From positions 1 to 8,587 of the forward strand of contig JASHVI010000058.1 in the NCBI GenBank assembly GCA_030039525.1: DNA of 8,587 nucleotides, in the 5' to 3' direction. This document shows, one piece after another, positions 1 through 4,878 of this stretch. This DNA is from Thermoplasmata archaeon (lineage in GTDB: Archaea; Thermoplasmatota; Thermoplasmata; Lutacidiplasmatales; UBA184). The notes under the pieces are model-generated. The model saw only the letters and a program-made list of their open reading frames with translations, was not told the DNA's origin and did no database searches. The translations under genes were made by a program, and so were the position numbers. Position 1 is the first letter of the stretch. Every line of letters starts with the position of its first letter.

Positions 1-2
1 AG

Positions 3-497
3 GAACGCCCGGAGGTCCCCCTGGGGGCCGCATTGCGGGATCTCGCGGACTCCGAGCGTCTCGAGGACGGCTCGATGCTCGCCCGATGGAGCGCGTCGAT
101 CCGCGCGACCCCGCCGGATCCCGACGCCACGTCCGGGGCGCTCGGCCTCGGTTGGCTCCCGGTGCCGGCCCTCTTCGAAGAGGGGGGGTCCCGAAGCGTC
201 GGTCTGGCCTCGTGGGCCCCCTCCGCGCCCGCGTATCCGACGTTGTCGAGGGCCCTCGAGGCGGCCCGAGGCTCGTCCGGTCCGCCGGACCTTGTTCGGC
301 AGGCCGAGTACTACTTCGAGTGCCGGCTCGCCGAGGCCCACGGCGTCACGATCGCTCCGGGCGACGGGCTCCGGGACCCGGAGTTCGAACGGCGCGCCGA
401 GGTCGCGTCGGTCGGGAGCGCGCTGCGGGCGCGCGAGCAGGCGCTCCTGACGGAGCCGGGGCGGGGCCGGCTGGACCGGTTCGACGCAGCGGGCTAG
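3..497 (+). CDS. Unrecognised protein, C-terminal part (5' end outside window)
   Basis: The reading frame is open from the left edge to a TAG stop at 495-497, so the gene probably begins upstream. A TTG at 33 is the first start-like codon but has no convincing ribosome site, so I treat the entry as partial. Third codon positions are almost all G or C, as in the confident genes here, which supports real coding. The visible 165 residues are soluble, with no membrane segment. A Pro/Gly/Ser-rich middle leads into a probably helical C-terminal part (LVRQAEYYFECRLAEAHGV, then an acidic and Arg-rich stretch ending FDAAG). I do not recognise a family or a catalytic motif. Its stop lies 13 bases from the stop of the convergent winged-helix gene, so the two share a 3' boundary but not a transcript. 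Confidence 0.6.
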   Translation, partial: ERPEVPLGAALRDLADSERLEDGSMLARWSASIRATPPDPDATSGALGLGWLPVPALFEEGGSRSVGLASWAPSAPAYPTLSRALEAARGSSGPPDLVRQAEYYFECRLAEAHGVTIAPGDGLRDPEFERRAEVASVGSALRAREQALLTEPGRGRLDRFDAAG

Positions 498-510
498 CCG
501 ATCCGCTCGA

Positions 511-1020
511 TCAGACCGGTGCCGCGCGGCTCCGAGGGTGCCGCTCGACCACGAGCTTTCCGTGCACGTTCGTGACCGTCTCGATGTGCTTCTCGCCCAC
601 GTGGAGGACGAGCGCCTCGCCGACGGCGAGCTTGTGCGGGCTCGCGGTGACGACCGACTCGGCCGGCGTCGGCATCGGGAACGGCGGGTTCGGCACGCCC
701 GGGCCCGGGAGGGGCGCGGAGCTCTTGCGCGGGACGCGCGCCGACTTCGGCGCCGACGCGATCGGGGCGGAGCCGCCCAGGAATGTGTAGCTCTTCTCCC
801 GACCCTCGCGCCTCGGTTTCAGTACCTTTCGGCGCACCAGGGTCCGGAGCGCGCTCCGGACCGAGTACTCGGGGATCTTTCCGCCGGCGGCCTTCGAGAC
901 CCGGTCGAAGAGGGTCGAGGTCGACATCGTCTGGGGGGCGCCCGCCTGGCCGAAGACCTCGAGGATCAACTTTCGACTTCCATGTCGGGTCTTCGGACCG
1001 GTCTTTCCGCGTGGAGGCAT
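511..1020 (-). CDS. Winged-helix DNA-binding protein with C-terminal beta-rich domain
   Basis: A 169-residue probable transcription regulator starting at ATG 1020-1018 and ending at TGA. Residues 1-15 are basic (PPRGKTGPKTRHGSRK). Residues 15-80 fit a winged helix: helix 1 near SRKLILEVFGQ, helix 2 near STLFDRVSKAAG, a recognition-helix candidate EYSVRSALRTLVRRKVL, and a basic wing KPRREGREKSYTF. Residues 85-120 form a Pro/Ser/Ala linker, and 121-163 look like a small beta domain (KLAVGEALVLHVGEKH, then IETVTNVHGKLVVERH). No cysteines are present, so no zinc ribbon. The fold call rests on the helix pattern and basic charge; I cannot name a subfamily or target. A TATA-like CTTTAAG 24-30 bases before the ATG suggests a leaderless mRNA and confirms this start. 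The gene stands alone, convergent with its left neighbour and downstream of the hydrolase gene on the same strand. Confidence 0.75.
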   Translation of the reverse strand: MPPRGKTGPKTRHGSRKLILEVFGQAGAPQTMSTSTLFDRVSKAAGGKIPEYSVRSALRTLVRRKVLKPRREGREKSYTFLGGSAPIASAPKSARVPRKSSAPLPGPGVPNPPFPMPTPAESVVTASPHKLAVGEALVLHVGEKHIETVTNVHGKLVVERHPRSRAAPV

Positions 1021-1063
1021 GAGTACCGGTGAATCACGGGGAACTTAAAGTGTACGGTACCGG
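1021..1063 (-). promoter_or_regulatory. Promoter of the winged-helix gene with flanking GTACCGG repeats
   Basis: On the minus strand CTTTAAG (1050-1044) is a good archaeal TATA-like box 24-30 bases before the ATG at 1020, placing the transcript start at or next to the start codon. The heptamer GTACCGG occurs at 1023-1029 and again at 1057-1063 in the same orientation, one copy on each side of the TATA box, 34 bases apart. Each copy is part of a short palindrome (ACCGGT at 1025-1030, CGGTACCG at 1055-1062). This arrangement would suit a repressor, possibly the winged-helix protein itself; that is inference. Confidence 0.5.
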
Positions 1064-1139
1064 CGATAGGCGAGAATTCGGACCGCGGGGCTCGTTTCCG
1101 CCCTCGACCGGCGGCCTGCGGAAATGGACCGCCCGAGAC

Positions 1140-1161
1140 CGACAGTTACAGTTCACTGTCG
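1140..1161. repeat. Nested inverted repeat CGACAGT-N8-ACTGTCG
   Basis: CGACAGT at 1140-1146 and ACTGTCG at 1155-1161 are perfect 7-base inverted repeats with an 8-base spacer. Inside the spacer is a third half-site, ACAGT at 1148-1152, which pairs with ACTGT at 1155-1159 across only TC. The sequence is more AT-rich than its surroundings. It looks like a protein-binding dyad or a small hairpin about 90 bases upstream of the TATA box of the winged-helix gene. Confidence 0.5.
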
Positions 1162-1164
1162 CAG

Positions 1165-1190
1165 GGACCCCCGCCGGGGCCACGGGGTCC
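1165..1190. repeat. Hairpin GGACCCC-N12-GGGGTCC
   Basis: Perfect 7-base inverted repeats (1165-1171 and 1184-1190) are separated by 12 bases. In the minus-strand transcript this lies about 125 bases past the hydrolase stop codon. No T-run follows in either direction, so it is at most a 3' stabilising structure, not a clear terminator. Confidence 0.35.
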
Positions 1191-1209
1191 GATGATTGTA
1201 CCTCTCCGA

Positions 1210-1225
1210 GGCCGGGCGCCCGGCC
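1210..1225. repeat. 16-base perfect palindrome of G and C
   Basis: GGCCGGGCGCCCGGCC is identical to its own reverse complement over 16 bases and could fold as a 6-bp stem with a GCGC loop. It sits about 90 bases past the hydrolase stop codon on the minus strand. In DNA this rich in G and C such a palindrome could arise by chance. Confidence 0.4.
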
Positions 1226-1313
1226 GCGCTCCCGGACGCCGGGGGCCAGGAATCTCGCCGAAGGGTCCGGGGTGCGGCATCCGCCGCCGGGCGAGGGCCG
1301 GCGGACCGGGCGG

Positions 1314-2285
1314 CTACTTCGGCGGGAGGGGGCCGGCGCCCTCCGAGGCCGCTCGCCGGTAGAGGAATCGTACATTTTGCTCGAAGAGGCTCCGGAGCCA
1401 CCAGGCATCGTACGGGGCCGGAACGGGACCGATCGCCGCGGTCGCCGGGTCGGCACCGGCGGCGAGGGCCGTGCGGGTCCGCTCCTCGAGCGTCTCGATG
1501 TATTCGCGTACCGTGCGGAGGTCCTCCGGGCCTCCGACGTCGCCGTGGCCCGGAACGACCCGGTCGAACCCGAGCGCGAGCATCCGGTCGAGGATCCCCC
1601 GCCAGCGCGCCGGGTCCCCATCCCCGAGCGAAGGGTGGCAGCGGACGCTCACCAGGTCCCCCGCGGCCACGGTCCGGTCCGAGGGGAGATGCAGGAACGC
1701 GTCGCTGATCGAGTGGCCCCCGCCGAAGGTGACGAGGCGGGCGCTCCGGTTCGACCCGTGAAGCTCGACCGACTCCTCGAAGGTGCGGTCCGGCGGAATC
1801 GTCTGCAGCTGGGGCAGGGTCCGGATCGTCGCGCGGAAGACGTTCCGCCACATCGCGCGCTCCGCTTCGGGGAGCTCCTGGCGCTCGAGCTCGAGCAGCT
1901 CGGACTCCCACATCGCGCGCTCCTCCCCGGTCGGCGGCCCGGCGACGGGCAGCAGCTTCTCCCGGGTCCCCAAGGTCCCGAAGATCCGCGAGCCCGGGAA
2001 CTGCTGCGACCCGCGGTGGTGGTCCCAGTGATAGTGACTGATCGCGAGGACGATCGGCCGCTCCCCGAACAGCGCGCGGGCGGCCCTCCGGAGGTCGGCC
2101 CCGGCGTCGGGGCCCATCGTCGTGTCGAAGATCAGCGTCTCCTCGCCGAGGTCGACGAGCGTCGAGTTCGAGAGGGCGAGGCCGTCGCGGGTGGCGATCG
2201 CGGCGAAGACCCCGTCGGTCAGGCGCTCGAGCCGGAAGTGCGGGGAGGCGAAGCGGAGGGCCGAGCCCGCCGGCGTTCCGGGCAC
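1314..2285 (-). CDS. Metallo-beta-lactamase-fold hydrolase
   Basis: A 323-residue MBL-fold protein, probably a dinuclear metal hydrolase acting in the cytoplasm; there is no signal peptide. The metal-site motifs are complete and in order: HYHWDHH at residues 84-90 (His84, His86, Asp88, His89), His191 in GGGHSISDAF, Asp210 in AAGDLV, and His247 in VPGHGD. The N-terminal strands (LTDGVFAAIATRDGLALSN) are typical of the fold. A Glu-rich helical insert at about 120-160 follows the first metal loop and may form a substrate lid. Substrate cannot be told from sequence; glyoxalase II-like thioesters or lactones are options. Start is GTG at 2285-2283, the only start-like codon between the upstream in-frame stop and the first conserved strand, with a weak TAGT element about 25 bases before it. 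It is divergent from the FMN reductase gene. Confidence 0.88.
   Translation of the reverse strand: MPGTPAGSALRFASPHFRLERLTDGVFAAIATRDGLALSNSTLVDLGEETLIFDTTMGPDAGADLRRAARALFGERPIVLAISHYHWDHHRGSQQFPGSRIFGTLGTREKLLPVAGPPTGEERAMWESELLELERQELPEAERAMWRNVFRATIRTLPQLQTIPPDRTFEESVELHGSNRSARLVTFGGGHSISDAFLHLPSDRTVAAGDLVSVRCHPSLGDGDPARWRGILDRMLALGFDRVVPGHGDVGGPEDLRTVREYIETLEERTRTALAAGADPATAAIGPVPAPYDAWWLRSLFEQNVRFLYRRAASEGAGPLPPK
1848..1923 (-). repeat. 16-base direct repeat with 60-base period inside the hydrolase gene
   Basis: CCACATCGCGCGCTCC occurs identically at 1848-1863 and 1908-1923, exactly 60 bases (20 codons) apart. Both encode ERAMW (residues 122-126 and 142-146), so the helical insert has a 20-residue repeat unit. 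Only the first few residues of each unit are still alike, which suggests an old tandem duplication or chance convergence. Confidence 0.5.
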
Positions 2286-2477
2286 GCGGCCGGAAGCCGG
2301 TGGGACTACTCGAGCCTTCCCGGCGCCGATCCTTCGGTCCGATCAGTCGCTCGCCCCGGAGGGCGAGGCTCCGGCGGAGCGGAGCTCCCTCCGCCTCGGG
2401 GAGGCGGTTGCCCGAGCGCCAGCATCTGACCCGAGGGTCCGTAGCGCCTTTTGGCCTAGGGCACCGCTCCCCCCACC
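2286..2477. promoter_or_regulatory. Divergent intergenic region between hydrolase and FMN reductase genes
   Basis: The region must hold promoters for both flanking genes. For the plus strand the best element is CCTTTT at 2447-2452; for the minus strand only a weak TAGT at 2309-2306 is visible. A perfect 7-base inverted repeat, GGCGGAG (2373-2379) and CTCCGCC (2389-2395), has a 9-base loop containing the palindrome GGAGCTCC and sits midway between the two. An open frame extends through here into the reductase gene, but it lacks conserved residues and a start signal, so I do not include it. Confidence 0.35.
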
Positions 2478-2519
2478 ATGTCGCCCCGAGGGAGCCCGCC
2501 GATGCGAGGGACGCCGTGA
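2478..2519 (+). CDS. Possible 13-codon upstream ORF overlapping the reductase start
   Basis: ATG at 2478 opens a frame encoding MSPRGSPPMRGTP that stops at TGA 2517-2519. The stop overlaps the reductase GTG (2516-2518) as GTGA, the classic arrangement for translational coupling. ATG 2478 lies about 27 bases after the TATA-like CCTTTT, where a leaderless message would begin. It may equally be chance; nothing in the peptide itself indicates function. Confidence 0.2.
   Translation: MSPRGSPPMRGTP
2506..2510 (+). promoter_or_regulatory. Ribosome binding site of the FMN reductase gene
   Basis: GAGGG lies 5 bases before the GTG at 2516. It decides the start against the long upstream extension of the same frame. 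Confidence 0.5.
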
Positions 2520-3085
2520 CGCGGATCGCGATCCTTCTCGGCAGCACCCGCCCCGGCCGCAACGGCGAGGCGGTCGCCCGCTGGGTCTACGACCTCACGA
2601 AGGCCCGGACCGATGCCGAGTACGAGCTGGTCGACCTCAAGGCGTTCGACCTGCCGCTGCTCGACGAACCGGTACCCCCGTCCCAGGCGCGGTACACGAA
2701 GCCGCACACCAAGGCCTGGTCGGAGAAGATCGCCTCGTTCGACGGGTTCGTCTTCGTGACCGCGGAGTACCAGCACGGGATCCCGGCGGCCCTGAAGAAC
2801 GCGATCGACTTCCTCTACAAGGAGTGGAACAACAAGTCCGCCGGGTTCGTGAGCTACGGGAGCGCCGGCGGCGTCCGGGCGGTCGAGCAGCTCCGGCAGG
2901 TCTGCGCCGAGGTGCAGCTCGCGGACGTCCGGGGCCAGGTCCCCCTCTCGCTCCTCCTCGACTTCGAGAACTTCTCGAAGTTCCGCCCGACCGCGGGGAA
3001 GGACGCGCTCGTCGCGACGATGCTCGACCAGGTCGTGGCCTGGGCCCGCGCGTTGGAGCCCCTCCGCCCGCGATCCCCGGGCTGA
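2516..3085 (+). CDS. NADPH-dependent FMN reductase family flavoprotein
   Basis: A 189-residue flavodoxin-fold protein of the NADPH-dependent FMN reductase group (related to azoreductase and SsuE), expected to bind FMN and transfer electrons from NAD(P)H to flavin, quinone or azo acceptors in the cytoplasm. The N-terminal strand and phosphate loop, IAILLGSTRPGRNGEAVARW (residues 4-23), is the FMN-phosphate site. TAEYQHGIPAALKNAIDFL (82-100) is the family's signature segment contacting the isoalloxazine ring, followed by WNNKSAGFVSYGSAGGVRAV (104-123). The GTG at 2516 is chosen because the first beta strand starts at once after it and GAGGG (2506-2510) sits 5 bases before it as a ribosome site; the longer open frame upstream carries no conserved residues. 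The start overlaps the TGA of a possible 13-codon upstream ORF. Physiological acceptor unknown. Confidence 0.9.
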   Translation: MTRIAILLGSTRPGRNGEAVARWVYDLTKARTDAEYELVDLKAFDLPLLDEPVPPSQARYTKPHTKAWSEKIASFDGFVFVTAEYQHGIPAALKNAIDFLYKEWNNKSAGFVSYGSAGGVRAVEQLRQVCAEVQLADVRGQVPLSLLLDFENFSKFRPTAGKDALVATMLDQVVAWARALEPLRPRSPG

Positions 3086-3166
3086 GCGGGCCCCCGTAGG
3101 CCGAGTCCGAACCGAGCCCAGCGATTGAGACGAGCCGACGGGCGCGCGCTTGGGCCGGTCGATGGA

Positions 3167-3173
3167 TTAAAAG
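3167..3173 (+). promoter_or_regulatory. TATA-like box of the tyrosine-rich protein gene
   Basis: TTAAAAG stands out in the GC-rich gap after the reductase gene. A start about 25 bases downstream would give a leader of about 45-50 bases before ATG 3243. A GGGGGA (3231-3236) 6 bases before the ATG may serve as a weak ribosome site. Confidence 0.5.
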
Positions 3174-3242
3174 GGGCTCGGAGGCTCGCCCCCGCGGCCG
3201 GAACCGCCTTACGAGAAACGGGGGCGCTCCGGGGGAACAAGA

Positions 3243-4190
3243 ATGAGAGCCGAGAGGAGACAAGGGGTCACGAGAAGTGAGCGACTCCGCCGGACGATGC
3301 GAATCGTCCCGGTGGCGGGGGCGGCGGCGGTAGCGCTGCTGATGGTCCTGTCCCCGTTGGCGGGGGCGTCCGCGGCCTGGCCGGGCGCGGTCGTCAGCCC
3401 GTCGTATTCGACCTCGACGCAGGGATGCGCGGCGCTGAAGTCGGCGTCGCCGACCTGGTCGAAGGGGACGGGCGTGGGGCACTGGGATGCCAACTCCAGC
3501 GTGAAGGTCTGCAAGGGCGCGGGCCTGGATGACGTCGGGCTGGACAACGACGCCTCCGCGAGCTTCGAGGAGGAGGTCGCCGTTCCGATCCACATGGCCT
3601 CCGGGACGACCGGCGTGAACGTGACCTGGGGCCTCCTGGGCACCTGGACCGAGCGCGCGCTCGAGTTCAAGCCGACCTCCTGCGCGTCGTACGGGTTCAA
3701 CGACTCGTACTACGACCCCTACATCTACAGCTGGATCAACTACACCTACTCGGACTCCGACTGCTCGCTCGACCTGGGCGTCAGCCTCTACGGGTACGCG
3801 TACCTGGTGGACACGACCACCGGGACCTACTACTACCCGAACAACTACTGGGGCGGCCTCTACCGCGACTCGTACCGGTACGTGGACACCTACTATGACG
3901 AGGAGAACTACTCGAACTCCTCCTACTGGCAGGACAACTACACGTACTACGGGTCGGACGGCTACATCTCCGGCTCGAGCGGCAGCGGGATCTTCAACGC
4001 GGCGAGCTCGCCGGTCTGGTGGATCAACTCGACCTCGACCTTCCCGAGCACCGACAAGTGGGCGGTCGTCACCTACATCGACGGGGACGTCTACGCCGAC
4101 TCCTCGGGCGGCGGCAAGATCGCGGGCTGGGCCACGCTCGACCTCACCACGGGGTCGAACGGCTACAAGCTCGGCGTGACGGAGTACTAG
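3243..4190 (+). CDS. Secreted tyrosine-rich, sequon-rich protein of unknown function
   Basis: A 315-residue exported protein that I cannot assign to a family. Residues 1-44 are a signal peptide: a basic n-region (RSERLRRTMR), a hydrophobic core (IVPVAGAAAVALLMVLSPLA) and a likely cut after GASA. An internal ATG (residue 19) is an alternative start that keeps the signal. The mature part has 8 N-X-S/T sequons (Asn84, 126, 153, 166, 222, 225, 232, 262), four cysteines (62, 90, 147, 174) that could form two disulfides, and no membrane anchor. Residues 150-241 contain 25 tyrosines, for example SYYDPYIYSW, TYYYPNNYW and DTYYDEENYS, with many Asp, Asn and Ser and few aliphatic residues. No protease or lyase motif is evident. 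It is probably monocistronic, with its own TATA box and GC-rich hairpins after its stop. A surface-layer, matrix or binding role is possible but unproven. Confidence 0.8.
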   Translation: MRAERRQGVTRSERLRRTMRIVPVAGAAAVALLMVLSPLAGASAAWPGAVVSPSYSTSTQGCAALKSASPTWSKGTGVGHWDANSSVKVCKGAGLDDVGLDNDASASFEEEVAVPIHMASGTTGVNVTWGLLGTWTERALEFKPTSCASYGFNDSYYDPYIYSWINYTYSDSDCSLDLGVSLYGYAYLVDTTTGTYYYPNNYWGGLYRDSYRYVDTYYDEENYSNSSYWQDNYTYYGSDGYISGSSGSGIFNAASSPVWWINSTSTFPSTDKWAVVTYIDGDVYADSSGGGKIAGWATLDLTTGSNGYKLGVTEY

Positions 4191-4234
4191 GCCCCGAGGA
4201 AGCCTCCCGGAGCCTCGCGAACCCCTTCCCCGGG

Positions 4235-4261
4235 GAGGGGTCGGGCCTCGGCCCGCCCCTC
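4235..4261. repeat. GC-rich hairpin after the tyrosine-rich protein gene
   Basis: GAGGGG (4235-4240) and CGGGC (4242-4246) pair with GCCCG (4251-4255) and CCCCTC (4256-4261), giving 11 base pairs with one bulged T and a CTCG loop. It starts 45 bases past the TAG stop. No T-run follows, so intrinsic termination is doubtful; a 3'-end stabiliser or pause site is more likely. Confidence 0.5.
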
Positions 4262-4277
4262 TCCGTGGTGATTCTTC

Positions 4278-4299
4278 GGGTCCCTCACGGGGGGGACCC
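4278..4299. repeat. Second hairpin GGGTCCC-N8-GGGACCC
   Basis: Perfect 7-base inverted repeats (4278-4284 and 4293-4299) have an 8-base loop, 16 bases after the previous hairpin. Together the two structures separate the tyrosine-rich gene from the following operon. Confidence 0.4.
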
Positions 4300-4346
4300 T
4301 CTAGGACGACCCCCGGAACCATCCGCGGAATACGACCCAACAGGAG

Positions 4347-4370
4347 AAAAACCCCGGGGCGGGTCCGGAG
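4347..4370 (+). promoter_or_regulatory. Possible promoter and ribosome site of the PNPOx-like operon
   Basis: AAAAA at 4347-4351 is centred about 29 bases before ATG 4378, a TATA-like position for a leaderless message. GGAG at 4367-4370, 7 bases before the ATG, is a fair Shine-Dalgarno site. Only one of the two may be used; if transcription starts at the ATG, the GGAG is not in the mRNA. Confidence 0.35.
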
Positions 4371-4377
4371 TCGCCCG

Positions 4378-4869
4378 ATGCCGGTCCTGACCGAGGAGAT
4401 GCGGCGCCTCGTGCGGGAGCAGCGTCTCGGCTACGTCGCGACGATCTCTCCGGACGGGTCGCCGAACCTCTCGCCGAAGGGGTCGCTGACGGTCTGGGGG
4501 GAGGACCGGCTGGTCTTCGCCGACATCGAGTCGCCGCACACGATCCGCAACCTCGCGACGAACCCCCGGCTGGAGGTGAACGTGGTCGACCCGTTCACCC
4601 GCAAGGGCTTCCGGTTCCGCGGCCAGGGGAGCGTGATGCGCTCGGGGGATGCGTACTGGAAGATCCTCGAGATGTACAAGGCGGAGGGGGCCGATGTCCG
4701 GAGGATCCGGGCCGTCGTCGTCATCGACGTCGCCCAGGCGGCCCCGCTCGTCTCGCCGGTCTACCTGACCGGCCTCGGCGAGGCCGAGGTGCGCCGCCTC
4801 TGGGAGGAGTACCACGTGAAGAGCCTCGACCGGACGATCACGGACCTCACCCCCCCGTCCGACTTCTAG
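4378..4869 (+). CDS. Pyridoxamine 5'-phosphate oxidase-like split-barrel flavoprotein
   Basis: A 163-residue member of the PNPOx-like flavin-binding split-barrel group, cytoplasmic, expected to bind FMN or possibly F420 as a dimer. The first hairpin, LGYVATISPDGSPNLSPKGS (residues 17-36), is characteristic. It is followed by LVFADIESPHTIRNLATNPR (45-64), the usual strand plus helix near the flavin phosphate, and by VNVVDPFTRKGFRFRGQGSV (67-86). A helix (YWKILEMYKAEG), a final strand (RAVVVIDVAQAAPL) and a C-terminal tail complete it. The length is normal for a single-domain member; true PdxH is longer, so a PLP-biosynthesis role is unlikely. ATG 4378 precedes the fold directly. The gene is 9 bases upstream of the DUF420-like gene and in the same frame, so the two form a probable operon. 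Substrate not predictable. Confidence 0.85.
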   Translation: MPVLTEEMRRLVREQRLGYVATISPDGSPNLSPKGSLTVWGEDRLVFADIESPHTIRNLATNPRLEVNVVDPFTRKGFRFRGQGSVMRSGDAYWKILEMYKAEGADVRRIRAVVVIDVAQAAPLVSPVYLTGLGEAEVRRLWEEYHVKSLDRTITDLTPPSDF

Positions 4870-4878
4870 CGGGGAGCC

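Larger units (their letters stand above)
1064..1313. other. 250-base gap without a supported gene
   Basis: This stretch lies 3' of the hydrolase gene and 5' of the winged-helix gene, both on the minus strand. Frames crossing it are shadows or extensions of neighbouring ORFs without good start signals. It holds three separate inverted-repeat structures, listed individually, and a relatively AT-rich patch around 1140-1200 in otherwise GC-dense DNA. I looked for tRNA arms and C/D-box motifs on both strands and saw none. It could hold the 3' end of the hydrolase mRNA, regulatory sites, or an unrecognised small RNA. Confidence 0.5.

Noticed and set aside
538..1032. 164-codon plus-strand frame opposite the winged-helix gene
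   Set aside because: It is Arg/Leu/Asp-rich without domain features, whereas the minus-strand frame has winged-helix features and a TATA box at the right distance.
1189..1200. GATGATT resembling a C box of a C/D guide RNA
   Set aside because: No CTGA D box or matching C'/D' pair is found at a suitable distance.
2300..2515. 72-codon N-terminal extension of the FMN reductase frame
   Set aside because: It lacks conserved residues, its composition is Arg/Pro/Ser-rich, and the flavodoxin-like first strand begins right after the GTG at 2516, which has a GAGGG ribosome site.
1153..2562. 469-codon minus-strand frame overlapping the MBL hydrolase in another frame
   Set aside because: It is an Arg/Pro/Gly-rich shadow; the overlapping frame has a complete MBL metal-binding motif set.
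3895..4179. 94-codon Thr/Arg/Ser-rich frame inside the tyrosine-rich gene
   Set aside because: It is the +1 shadow of a gene using mostly TAC, AAC and TCG codons. The host frame has a signal peptide and sequons, and the shadow has none.
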